From Tetrahymena thermophila SB210 (Eukaryota; Ciliophora; Oligohymenophorea; Hymenostomatida; Tetrahymenidae): a stretch of 64,000 nucleotides of DNA. Below, piece by piece: positions 12,301 to 24,972 of this stretch. The stretch spans positions 1,426,001 to 1,490,000 of the forward strand of contig NW_002476559.1 in assembly GCF_000189635.1 (NCBI RefSeq). Direction: 5' to 3'. A model generated the notes under the pieces. That model was not told where the DNA came from, did not search any database, and saw nothing but the letters and a program-made list of their open reading frames with translations. Numbering within the stretch: the first letter of the stretch is position 1; the number at the start of each line of letters is the position of its first letter. Both the position numbers and the translations under genes were made by a program.

Positions 12301-13997
12301 TTATCATAAGAAAATTTATTAAATAAATTTCCATTTTATTTTGAAAAAATTTTTATTTATTTTTTTTTTATTTGATTTGATTTATTTCAAATAACTTTTG
12401 AATTTCGAAAAAAATAACATGATTTGTCAGATATTTATTTTCCTTTGATTTAAATATTTATTTTTTTATAAATAATTTAGATCATTTAAGTCTTCAAATA
12501 TCTCTAGCCTTTGCTCAAGCTCGTTTCCTCCTTAAGAGAGTGTTTGCTATGATGATTGTGCTAAGGCTTTCAAGAGGATGAAAAATTTACTATTCTTAAG
12601 CAACAAGAACATACTGCAGGAGTTTTAGAAAGTTGATACTTCTGGATTGGGATATGTAAGTATTATAGAATTCAAGAATATTTTACAAAATTTGAACCTA
12701 GGTTTAAGTGGATCTGATATTAATTTGATAATTTAATTTATTGATCCCACATCTTCTAAAGTTTGCAGCTACAAATAATTCTTAAAAAGCATAAAAATTG
12801 ATAGTAATACTGAATCTATTCTTAAGAGATCAAGCAACCGCATAGTGACTCTTAGGAAAGCTCTATATGAATATATGATCACACCAAAAGATGCATTTAG
12901 ATAAGTAAAAAATAAATAGCTTAAAATAATAATTTAACACTCATTTAAAAAAAGGCTGATTCTTCTAAAAAGGGTTACATGAATTTCTAAGATTTTAGCA
13001 AATTTATGGAATAAATTCAAAATCTTTCAAAATCAGAAGAACATCTTGGTTTTTAGATTTTAAGGGATATGTTTGACTTTATTGATGTGAAAGGAGATGG
13101 GATTATTGATCTTTAAGAGTGGTTATCTGCTTTCATGAAATACGAAGTAAATTATTTAATTTCTTATTATTTATAATTGAATTGATTAAAATTATTTAAA
13201 AAAAAAAATAGGATTGTAGAGTGAGAAGGTTTGGATTCTCATCACATTCTAATTAAGAAGAGAGTTCAAAAGAAAATTCGATAGATTTTAAAACAAAGGG
13301 GAACCAGTCTGTAAGAAATGAAAATTACAAGCAAGTAATATCAGCTAGCAAAACGATGATGGATTTCTTACCAAAAAAGCTAGAAAATTTTAATAGTAGG
13401 TCAAAGCAAAAGACTAATACAACTGTAAAGAGTCTTTTAAATTAAAGTAGCAAGTAATTAATGCAGACACTGAGTGATTCAAAAATAATAAAAAGTATAA
13501 ACGATTACTATGCACAAAACAGTATAAATCCTACTTAGTGGGAATAATCAAGCGAATATGATAAAACTTAAATGACTATAGCAAGAAATAGAAAGCAACT
13601 CCTTTAATAATTTATGGAAGCTCACTAAATTATTGCTACCTCTCAGGGTGAAAAGCCGAAAAAAGAAGTTCAACAACAAGATTAAAACAATGAGGGAAGG
13701 AGTGGATCACCTAAAAAGAGATCTATATCCTTACCTAAAGTAGTTTCGAGTCAGAATTCATAAAATTTATTCTTGCCCACACATATTGTCTAAAATATTA
13801 TTAGCAACTTACTTGAATCTCAAAAAATATAAGTTCATTAAAATTCTTGGTAAACATTACTTGGATTTGCAGAAAAACAACAAGGATAAATTGATTTTAG
13901 ATTCTTACTGGAAGTCTATAAGAATAAGCTCATACACTTAGAAGCTCCTCCCAACATTCTTAATCAGAAATTGCAATCTAATATACAGCATGCATGA
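6389..13997 (+). CDS. CCDC81-type HU-like domains fused to many EF-hands
   Basis: Seventeen exons (6389-6477, 6605-6666, 6727-6821, 6930-7229, 7285-7395, 7454-7528, 7591-7796, 7849-8029, 8075-8279, 8702-9040, 9136-9766, 10564-10961, 11023-11619, 11678-11993, 12481-12904, 12955-13146, 13212-13997) sum to 5007 nt, or 1668 residues, with every splice phase matching. Residues about 35-220 resemble the tandem prokaryotic-HU-like domains of CCDC81 (IWAALGSLISKSLKLG, then IPKFGTFTF). From about residue 420 EF-hand loops follow: DNKKDGLIDQEEW, DIDKDGFIDKFDL, DSNNDGFITISEL, DKDFDGYINKEDL and DVKGDGIIDLQEW keep most calcium ligands, while about five others are degenerate. The last 260 residues are polar and probably disordered. 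CCDC81 is centrosome-linked in animals, so a calcium-responsive cytoskeletal or basal-body role is inferred, not shown. The start is firm because TGA lies nine bases upstream in frame. Confidence 0.85.
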
Positions 13998-15607
13998 AAA
14001 TAAATTTATATAAATGTTTTTGTTATTAAATCAAAAGTATTTTACTTTTTTCATAATTATTTTTTGAGCAAACATTATTTTTACTTTATTTGATTTCAAA
14101 TTTTTATTTAATTGATTAATTAAAAATAAATTTTAAAATCGATCTAAATCATAAGCATAGATAGTTTTGAAATAGTTAATTTTAAATTAAATTGAAAACT
14201 AAAATTTTGCATTGATTAATTAATTAATTTATTTAATTTGATAAAATTATACATACTTCATTTTGTAATTTTATTTCATTTTGTCAAATGTGTTAATTTG
14301 AATTTTTTAAAAAAGCGCTAAATGGAATAAGTTCAATTAATAGAATTAATTTATAAATCTAAACATTAAATTTAAAGAAATTAAGTATTTATTCTACTTG
14401 AGTATAATTTTTAAAATTATTTTTTTTGATTATTTTTATTTTTAATTGAGTTTTTGAAAATAAATCTCTTTTAATTTTTTAAAGATACTATAATACTAAA
14501 ATTAGTTTGGTGTAAGAAGTAAATTAAAATGTATTTATCAAAAAAAATTATAAATTTTATTAAAATATTATTCAGATTTTAGTGGTGTTTTAAATCATAT
14601 TAAAATGGTTTATAGTAGTAGCAAGTTAAAATTTTGAATGTACTATTTCAAATACAAAGTAAAATAGTTGAAAGCTAAGTGGTAGATAAATTAAAAAATT
14701 AATACATTCATAAATCTAAAAAAGAATAATTTTGAATTTGGTTGGATATTATCAATCAACTAATGAATTGATAGCTAATTTAATAGATTATATAGTGAAA
14801 GCATTTCTTCTATTTAGATATAATTTGAATAGTATTATTAAGATTTTAATTTGGTAAATCGATTCAGGATACTATATTTTAAGTATTTTATGAATACCTT
14901 CTTATTTGAATCTAAAATTAGAATGTAGTAACCTGAATTAATTATCTCCATCTATCTTTTTAGGTATTTATTTATTTACTTGTTTACATATTATTTATTT
15001 GATAGTGTTTAAATCTATGAATTGAAATTACAAATAGAGAAGGAGAAAATAAATGAATGAGAGAACTAAGGAAATTATTAAATAATAAATCTATGAATGT
15101 TTGAGTTGATTAATTGTTTATTTAATTTATATTTATTTATTAATTTATTTATTTGCATTGGATATTATATATGTTTATTTATTTGTTAGTATGCTTGCTT
15201 GCTTGCTTGCCTGACTGACTGCATGTATATATGTATGTATGTGTATATATATTTAAGGGACTATGCTAATATGATGGAGAAGATGGGATATTAAAAATTA
15301 ATTAATAAATTGATTATTATTAGTAATAAGAAAGAGGAATATATTGATTTTAATAATTTGAAGAAGGGAGAGAGTTAATAGATAGGTCACTCAATTAATC
15401 ATAAGAAAAGAACAAGAAGAAGAAGAATAAGGAAAAATAAGAAAAGTAGCACTTAAAAATAATTGCTGGCAATTATAGGTGAATAAATCGAAGAGGAGCC
15501 TACAAAGAGTTTTTTAAGTAGTTATTAAACAAGGAAGAAGGTTAATCAGAGCTATCTGATCCAAATTTATTCTCATTTTTATTAAAATTTTAAATAGTAA
15601 TTGTTAA
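13998..15607. other. AT-rich spacer with microsatellites
   Basis: Mostly A/T tracts, with GCTT and GTAT type repeats around 15188-15250 and a purine-rich stretch (AAGAAGAAGAAG) near 15405-15430. An open frame at 15271-15672 in ciliate code overlaps the EPL1 start out of frame; it is treated as chance or an upstream ORF. The spacer contains the EPL1 promoter and probably its 5' UTR. Confidence 0.5.
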
Positions 15608-18600
15608 ATGAACCGTTCTCGGCCAAGAACATACTAGTATTCGCAATTTTTTCAACGAATGTCATCGTATGATGAATTTGCGAAATTAGATAATAGTAAT
15701 ATCTAAGATGTTTAAAATACGCAGCATTCTTAACAGAATTATCAGAGTCAAGAGAATAGTTAGAACTTTAATAATAATTTAAGCTAGTCCATTAACTATA
15801 ATACTTAGAACCTTCAGCCTGAAGTCTCTGCATCTGGTAAAATTAATTCTTAAAGCTAAGAAATTCATATAACTCCTTAGCTTTTGAATCCTTCTAATAA
15901 TAACGCTGCTTAAGGAAATAATTCTTCAGCCTCTATATTTACTACATTTTCAGGACCTGGGCAATCCGCACTATACAGCAAGCTTGCTTTTGGAAGCAAT
16001 GGGGCATTTCCTGATAAAGGGGCTAGCTCTGAAAATACTGAAAAGAAGAGGAAGATCTAGGGGTATTCATATCTTCGTATAAGGCACGACTAAGTTTTGC
16101 CCAAACCAGAGGCATACGAATTGAGGGATTAAGACATCGAATTTTTAATAAAATTGAATAAAAATTATTCGCAAAATCTTAAAATAGAAAACCCTCAGAA
16201 GTATGAAGAAATGATAGCATAGCAAAAACAGCGATAGGAGGAGGCTGGAGATGGAAATAGCATCCTGGGTGTTGACGAGGCAAGTGGGAAATCCCAATAA
16301 AATAATAATGATGCTAGTATTATTTTAATTTCAGAAGAATAGCTAGAGAGGTTATTCATTCACTTTGAAAAGAAGTCAACAAGAGACAACACAGCTTCTT
16401 TTTAAGAGATTATGATGGATTTGCCAAAGGAATACGAAGAACGTCTTGCCCATAATGAGCTCGATGAATGCTACCAGTATTGGAAGCGTGAAAGAGAAAG
16501 AGAGTATGAAAGATAAGGTGAAAAAAATACTGAAAAATAAAAAGAACTTTATCCATTTATGAGAAGATATTGGCGTGCATCAGCAGAAGAATAAAATGCC
16601 CATGCAGCTTTTCGTCCTCGTGAATAGAATCGTATGAGAACTAGAAAATCAGCTCGTCCTGAGAACAAAGAGACGTATGAGAAGATGCTTTCATTAGAAG
16701 GAGATTTCAAAAAGTACAGAGTTTTAGCATTAAACCTTAAGAAGAGAGAATTACTAAAAAGAGAACTTGCTTACATATAAATAACAGAATTTAATAAATC
16801 CATTCCTGGTCTCACTAATGAATTCCAAATTGTAAATAAATTTGTCTCGCGTGAATAAGAAATCAAGCAAATTACAAGTCTCATATAGCCTAAACTTCCC
16901 AAGCAAGTAAAGCCTTCAAGACCAAAAGCTCCAAAAGCAGAGTAGCCAAGTAAGGAAGTTCCCACATCAAGTCAACTAAAAGAGTAAAAAGCTGATGAAA
17001 TTATGAATGCAGACGAAGTAATTTAAAATATCTTGCTTATTTAAAGCACTAGTTCGCATGTTAAAAACCAATATCAGATAAAATTTAGAAATCAAATTAG
17101 AATTTTATAATATTTTTACCAGCCAACCAATCATTTTTTCTCCTTTCATTTTCAGCTATTTATTATTTTTATGGATTATTGATTGGTCAGTATTTTCTGC
17201 TATACTATATCTATATTTTTCTTCTTCATCATCTTTATTGAATAAATGACAGACATCATCATACATATCTCCTCATTAAAGCAAACTAGTATAAATATTT
17301 AAGCAAGAAAAAACAGAAGCCTGATCTCAAAAATAAAACAAACATATTACCAAGCAAGAGAAGAAAAGCGCTTGCTCATTTTCTTTCTATCTTTTTTCAA
17401 TTTTCATTCAAAGCTTTTAAAATATTTATTTAAAACGAAAATATTCCTAAATTTTAGTAAGACAAAGAAGCTCCTAGCAAATTAAGAAAAGTTAAGCAAA
17501 CAACTTAGAAAAAAAATGTATATTTACATAGATGATCAGCATAGCCTAAGCATTTTATCAAAAAGATGAAAGTTTTGTTTATTATAATTAATAGCAACTA
17601 CATCTTAAAATAGGTATTTGAACGAACGCCCTTCTTAAACTAAAAAAAGGATTCAAGTCAATTAATAAGAAATTAGAAATAAAGCAAGATAAATAGATAG
17701 ATAGAAAGAAAGAAATAAAAATTGCAAAATATTCTTAAATAAAAAAATTAATAATAACAACTAAATTTTTAACATGCCATTTTTATTAAGATACGAATTT
17801 AGAAAGGAAAGCATTTTATAAACTGATAAAGTTTTAGTTTAACATTGCAAAGAATAAAATATTTGAATGATTTCGAAGCTAAATTTTAAATTTATTTTAA
17901 ATATTTTAATAGAGTAATAATGTTCAGCCAGTGACAGAAGTACCTAAAAAGCCAACAAAAATCATTTTACCAAAAATTTCAGACAAGAGTAAATTTAGCG
18001 ATGAAACTAAAAAAGTGTAAGCTAATGGTGAGTTAGCAGAAGGAGAAGATGCAAGCAATTTAGCAAAGAATTTGGATGACACTAGCTAACAACCCGTAGT
18101 AGAATAAAAACCTAAAAAAAAGCCAAGCAAAAAGAAAGATTTATAAAAATAAGCAGAAATAAATTAAGAATAGTAAAATATAGAAGAAAAATAAGAATAA
18201 GTCTCACAACAGCAGCCTGCAGCTGTGCCATAAGAAAAACCTAAAAAAACTAAAAAAAAACCTAAAGAGTAAAAAAATTAAGAAGAGAATGCATTAAATT
18301 AAACAGTTTTATCTGCTCCAGAAGAAGGATAGCCTCTAACTTCATCTATCAATCCCAATTTAGAGACAGGAAATTAAGGTAATTAATTATTTTATCATCT
18401 ATCATCAATTTATTTTTAGAATTAAGATAAAATTTAAGCAATTTTATTAAAATTTCTGATTTCAAAAAACTTTCTTTAAGTGCAAAATAAAAATAGCAAC
18501 CTTTGATTTTTTAATTTAGAAAATTTTTAGATTTTAATCAAAAATTTATGCATCAAAATTTTTATCAATAATCAGCAACAAATTAATCTTTTTTGTTTAC

Positions 18601-20963
18601 ATCAAAAATATCCTTACGAGTTTTCTATCTTTTTAGAAAGAAAAAATTAAATAAACAAAGAAACAATCAAATAGATAAAGAAGAAATTAACAAGCAAAAT
18701 TTATTTCAAAGTTTTATTTTTTTATTTGCAAAATGAATAAAATTAATCAAATAATAATTTAATTAATTAATCAATCTCAAACTTTTTTTAACTGATAAAT
18801 AAATTAATAAATTATTTAATAAATAAATAAAAAGATGAGAGTGAAAAGGTAGTTTAAACAACAAAAAAGAAAACTAAAAAAGAAAGAGCTGAATCTAAAT
18901 TGGTAGATCCTAAAGATATAGCTAAGAAAAAGCCTTCAAAAAAAACTAAGAAAGATTAAAAAGCTGAAGAGGATTCAAAAGTAGCAGATGAGAATCCTTT
19001 GGCTCAGATTGCTCTATCACCTTGTTTGGATAAAGAATCTTAATCAATTATTCATGAGGTTGACTAGTCTACAGTTAACGAAAAAGCAAGGGAAGAGAGC
19101 TCAAATCCTGGCATATAAAAGAAACAGGCACAAAGAAGAAAAAAGAAATAAGAATAACCTGCAATAGATCCAGAGATAACTGCCAACTCAGAAATGATTG
19201 AGGAAACCAATAAAACTCTTAGTATTAATGCCTAGCCAACTATAAGTTAATAAGAAATAAGTCATAAGAATATACCATTAATAAAATTAGATAGAGATAT
19301 AGAATCTGCTTAGTTTTTATCTAGCTTTGTGATTTACTTTCATTAGTTTAAACTTCCTATCAACTTCGAAAATTTAGATAGTAGCGAAAAAATAGCAAGT
19401 AAAAATCAAGAAATGCAAGAAGAAAAGAAATAAAAACTAAAAAATACAAACACTTTACCATATTTAATTCGTAAGCGTTTAGGACGTTCTAATGTAAGCT
19501 ACATAGATCGTAGTTTCGATTCCTTTAATGAAATAATAGGTATATAAAGTGGAAAAATTTCTTATCTCCTCACACCGCATCGCAACGAAGTCATTTATAA
19601 TACATACAATTATGTTAATCCTGATGCAGTTAAATACATTTCTTCTTCATCTAGTCACAACAATGCCTATCCTTTATCACAAAATCCCTTAACTTCTTCA
19701 AATAATTCTAATTTAATTGCAAACGGTCAGATATCTTCTATTGCTGGTAATGATGAAGAATAATATAATAAGAGAGAATCTAAAAGTACCTCAGATAAAA
19801 AACTTAAAATATTACCTTCAAACGAAAAGCTAATTAGCGAAGTTAAAGAAAAGCAGCGTTAATTATTTAGAAACTCTCTTTTTTAATAAAAGTAAGAAAA
19901 AATAAAAGCAGTAATACAATAACCATATATCTAAGAAATGGAACGCCGTCGCAAACGTACATATTTTTAAGCTTTTTATTAAAGTTCTAGAGCTTAGTAG
20001 CTTTGGGTGGATGATGATGACAGTGGAGACCATGATGAAATATTCTAAAAGTAAGTACAAAGTCTAAAGTAAACTATCGAAGAGAGATAAAAAGAAAAAG
20101 AGAAAAAGTTGAAGTAGCAACAAAGAGCATTGGCAGAACAGTTAAGAAAATAAAAGGAAGCAGAACAAAAAGAGGAAGCTGCTCGTTTGTTGCAATAGCA
20201 AAAGGAGGAAGCATAAAAACAATTAGAACTTTAGCAATAACAGTAATTATAGTAGTAATAGCAACAATAATTTTAGCTATCGCCACCAGATATATAAAAA
20301 TAATAGTTCATTCAGTAATAACCTCTTTAAAACTAATTTCCAAATTAGCAATAAAACATTTAAATACCATTTAACAGTAATAGCAACAATATGATAAACA
20401 CTAACAACAACATTAATTTCAATAGTAACACAAACTTGAGCAATTAATATTACTAAGAACCTATGATGTATGATTAAAATTCAAGCTACAATCAACCCTC
20501 ACTGTAAATGAACTAGCAGAGTATAAATTATAATTTTAATTATGAGAGAAACTCATTTGACTAACCTCCTGGCTTAATGTATGGTCAAAGCAGCTAAATG
20601 ATGGGATAATAAGGAATAGATATGATGAATAATGATGATAACATATTTTCACCAATGTAAATGGCACAGCGTCCTCACTAAAGCAGTTTCTAAGGAGGAG
20701 ATATTCCTTAATTATCAAATATGCAAGGAATACCCTCCGCATAGCCTATTTTGAATTAACAGCAATCTAATAATTATTAAGATATACCTTATTATTAAGA
20801 TTTTGTGGATAATAATCCTTTCGATAATGAATTCATTCCAGCTAACTAAGAGAATAATGAATTTTATAACTATCAAAATGATTATATGGCAAATGATAAC
20901 GACATAGAAAATAATTATATCGCTGAAGATTTAAATCCAAACTTCATGGAAGATGATATCTGA
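15608..20963 (+). CDS. Enhancer of polycomb (EPL1/EPC) homologue
   Basis: Three exons (15608-17017, 17913-18378, 18835-20963) total 4005 nt, 1334 residues, all phases matching. Residues about 150-400 carry the EPcA region: LPKPEAYELRDQDIEFLI, then a Tyr/Trp block (CYQYWKRERER), then AFRPREQNRMRTRKSARP and YEKMLSLEGDFKKYR with a Lys/Arg/Glu helix. This is the family order in yeast Epl1 and animal EPC1/2, scaffold subunits of the NuA4/TIP60 histone acetyltransferase that bind the catalytic MYST subunit at chromatin. The remaining 900 residues are lineage-specific: Lys/Pro/Gln-rich, then a Gln-rich coiled coil near 20050-20270, then an Asn/Ser/Met-rich acidic tail. Intron 1 is unusually long (895 nt), and a slightly later donor in exon 1 cannot be excluded. 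The EPC assignment is secure; the tail function is unknown. Confidence 0.87.
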
Positions 20964-21533
20964 TTAAAATAAATAAACCTTGCATCTAACTTTTAAAACA
21001 AGATTTAATTCAATCAATCAATCAACAAATTAAATTATTTATCTATCTAAACTTTAAAAGATTTCTCCTATCTTAATCAAAATAAATACATAAATAAAAA
21101 ATAAATAAATAAATTAAAATACTATCTCTATTAATTATCCTCTTCACTCACTATGCTCACCATCCAATAAAATATTATATAAAATCAAATTTAATATTAT
21201 TTACTATTTCTTGTTTGATTTAGTTGAAATGTATTTAAAATTAATGTGTCAAATGAAGTAAATCAGTAAATAAACATAATAAGTCAGTAAGTAATAAATC
21301 AATCAATCAATTAGCTAATTAATTAAATTCCCCCCTTAAATTAAATATTCTCCCTATAATACATATCAACATTCTAAACTGTAATAACAATTAAACCACA
21401 TTCAAATAAACAAATAAAAATTTAGCTCTTAATTATAATAAAATTCGTGTAGATAGATTCTTTTTCTTATTAAAAATATCACTTTAATAGTTAGTTAGTT
21501 AATTAATTTATTAGGAATTTAATAATCAGCTTT

Positions 21534-21564
<31 letters not shown>

Positions 21565-22759
21565 GATATAAAATATTTATATCTGAATAAACTTGATATT
21601 AAAAAAGTAAATAAATAAAATAGATGGATAAATTTTTCAGATATTAATTACTTATGATCAATATGCTTAATAAATAATATAAAAATAATAAGATTCTCTG
21701 AAATATATTTTCAGTTCTCAAAATTTATTAATACTTACTGAAGATATCTATAAAAAAATGGGTTAATATAATTTATATTAAATATAAGGCTCAATAAAGT
21801 CAGACCTTCAATTTAAAATATAAAATAAAATATAGATAATTATAATTAAATAACTAAATAAATAAATAGATTAATATGTATATCGCTTGCAGAAATTCTC
21901 ATATAATTAATCAATATTGATTGGAATGGTAAATTAATTAAACTAAGTAAAACTGAATATTGTAATTTATGTATTTCACATTTTATAACATTTTAATATT
22001 ATACTTGCATATCAATTATATTCTTATTGAGTTAAATTTTATTCATTTGTTAATAATATGTTTTATCTATTTTAGATACTATTCCACTTTAATTTACTTA
22101 ATATTTTTTTTGAGTTAATCCAATTATTAATCGGTCTATACTTTCTTTAAAAAAATTTGATTATATAAAATATTTAGTGATAAAAATCTTTGGTATAACT
22201 TTAAATCAGGTTGATTTCCAACAAAAAAAGAAAAAAAGGATTAATTAAATAATTTATTTATATAAAAAATACTGATTTTTTTAATCAATTCAGTTTGATC
22301 ATATCAATATTTTTTTAAAAAAAACAGCTTTCAATCAATTAAAATAGTTTTTTAACAAATTTGCATAAATCTTTATTCTTTCTTTACAATTTTAAGTGAT
22401 ATTAAAAATATTTTATCATATTTTATTAATTTGATTTGAAACAAACTTATATATTGATTTTTTTATGTTTTGATTTCAGGAATGTTTGTATTTATTTATA
22501 AGTAATTAATTAATTAATTAATTTATTATTTTTAATAGTTAAAGAGAAGTAAAACTGACAGTTTGTTTTATACAAAATAAATTAATAATAGTATATATAT
22601 AAATTTATATCTTTAATAGATAGATGTAAGTTATTAATTAATTAATTTATTTTATTTAATTTAAATTTATATAGCTTCTTTTATTTTAATACATTCATTT
22701 ATTTGCTTATTTATTGATAGACTATCTTCATAAAAAAATAATTAATTTTAAAATAGTTT
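20964..22759. other. AT-rich convergent spacer
   Basis: This lies between the EPL1 stop and the NAD kinase stop, which face each other. It is A/T-rich with an AAAT repeat run at about 21534-21562 and scattered TTAATTAA palindromes. No gene or RNA was recognised. It should contain both poly(A) sites. Confidence 0.55.
21534..21562. repeat. (AAAT)n microsatellite
   Basis: A perfect AAAT tetranucleotide run of about seven units in the EPL1-NADK convergent spacer. Shorter runs of the same unit occur throughout the window. Confidence 0.8.
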
Positions 22760-24972
22760 TCATTTAGAAAAGTTAGAATTCCAATTTAACATTTTTTTTA
22801 GTTTAACCATCCATTCATGAACATTATTTGCTTTGAAAGTTTCTCTAACAACTATTTTATTTTTCATAGTACATATAAATATTAGATTTACATTTATAAA
22901 ATTATGATTTTACCATAGACATCTAAATCAGAACTTTCTATCTGGACTACTTCTCCAGGTAGTAAGTCAAAAACTTTTTATCCATCTCCAGAAATTTTTC
23001 CTTGGCCTCTATTATCATCAGTAAGCTAGTTATAGTATAATAATTATATTTATTTCAAAAAGATAAAAACTAATTTTTGAATCGTATGTGTTGATAATTT
23101 TTATTACTTTAACTTTTAATTCACTGCATTCAGGTAGTACTATGGGTCTGAATGAAAGTGAAAATGGGCATATAGGTACTAAAGATATGCTTCTTACTTC
23201 ATTTTAAATAATCGGTCCTCCTGCACTCAAAGAGTAAGCAGTTGAGCCAGTCGGAGTGGAAAATATCAATCCATCTCCAAGTGTTTTTGTTAGTGACTCG
23301 TTATTTAAAAATATTTCCATTTTTAAACCTAAAAATATTTCGTTAAATGATTTGCTTAAATAATCAATAAATAAATAAATAAATAATTACATGAGGCGTT
23401 TTAACCTCTATCAATAACTATTTCATTTAAAGCGTGGTATTTCTTCTCAACTCCGTTCTACTTTGCTATATTACCATTTGCATCTAACTTTATAAAAATT
23501 TATTAACTGTATGATATAATAATAATATTTCTAAAATAAAATCAAGAAGATTAATGAGAAAGTATTTCATTAAGACTTGCTTGCTAACATTAGATACAGA
23601 AAATTCATAATTCTGATTTGTTAATTTGTTTATTTAAAATTGTTTTAATTTTGTTGTTAATTTAAAGCTAATAAAGAAGTTGCTTACAATTTTAGCGTGA
23701 ATCCTCATTTTCCTCTCAACCATTATGTTTTTATTTGCTTTCACATTTTATTAAATTTTTTCTAAATCCTTTTCTATGTTTTGAATGTTGTACATACACA
23801 TAAAACCTAAAGTCCCCTGAATAATTAAAGAAGTATATGACTAAAATTTTTTTTAATTAAATAAAATCTACTTTTTCTATTGCTATAATAGGTGGAGAAG
23901 TTCTGTTTTAAAAGTGACTCATAGTATATAAAATAGTACCTATTTTTAAGTGATAAAATGTCAATACTTATATAATATAACAAGCAAGCAAGCAGTCAAT
24001 TAATTCAATTAAATCTATATCAATAGTAGTAGTTAATAATTTATTTACCATCACCACCTAATGTAATTATAATATCTATATTTAATTCATGATTAGCAGA
24101 ATCAAACTCGACTATTGTTTCTATAAATTCGTTTAATTAATCTTAAATTAATTGACATTTGAATTTTTCTAAGCTGTGATTTTCTACATAAAAGGAACAT
24201 TTCTTATTCTTAAATTATCTTTAAATATAAAAAATATTTTATATAAAATATCATTTAATTCCTTCAAGCTTTTTTTTAACTTATATTTAAAGTAAAAACA
24301 TTTTAAGTTAATTTAACTTTTAGTGATATAAATGGATTATTTAATTTAATTTACTTTATAATTTAAGAAAAGAGAGGGAATACTTCAGGATCATTTAGTT
24401 TACCAATCAACAAAATTTACCAGCTGTCTTCTTTTTCAAATGGAATGATAGAAGGTTTGCATCCGCATTCAAACTCTTTTTCTTCTATAACTTAATAAAT
24501 CTAAGATATATTTTTTGAGCTTGTTTTGTTTCTAAGTTCTAATTAATCTAGCTCCATTTATTTAGGTTAATATTCTTCCTCACTATTGATGCTTTAAAGC
24601 ATTTTGTTTTTGCTCAAATGCATTTAATTCTATTTTATAAAATGATTATTATAATTCTTAAATAATAAATAATTGCCGGCTGACTTTTTAAATATTCTTT
24701 TAAAATTTTTGAGTTTATTCAAAAGCCTTTTTATGTTATTTCTTATGCTAATTAATACATTATTTAAAAGTATTAATTTAAATGAAATATGTTAATTATT
24801 CTCAAATTATCTTTACTTCATCACAGTGATCGTGATTTGAGTATTTACAGTGTCTCTAAGAATCTGTCCGATATGGCTTTCTTTAAAATTTGCTGGTACT
24901 TTTTTATTATTCTTCTACACTTGTGCTCATTTATTAACTATTTTAGAAGCTATTTGTGTACAACTATTGCAT
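22760..24972 (-). CDS. NAD kinase (ATP-NAD kinase)
   Basis: Nine exons (22760-22851, 22914-23025, 23108-23328, 23406-23487, 23688-23816, 23872-23939, 24049-24218, 24355-24629, 24817-24972) total 1305 nt, 434 residues, phases consistent. The enzyme phosphorylates the 2' hydroxyl of NAD with ATP to make NADP, probably in the cytosol. Visible signatures are TLGGDGTIL (GGDG at about 198-201, whose Asp is catalytic in the family), [15 protein letters not shown], then [20 protein letters not shown] with the conserved TPTGSTAYS at about 318-326, and a closing KLKKMLNW segment like plant and animal enzymes. The N-terminal 90 residues are a polar extension. The first exon (52 codons) was chosen because it ends at GAA|GTAAAG and joins in phase; a Met at 24623 is an alternative start. 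No targeting peptide is obvious. Confidence 0.93.
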
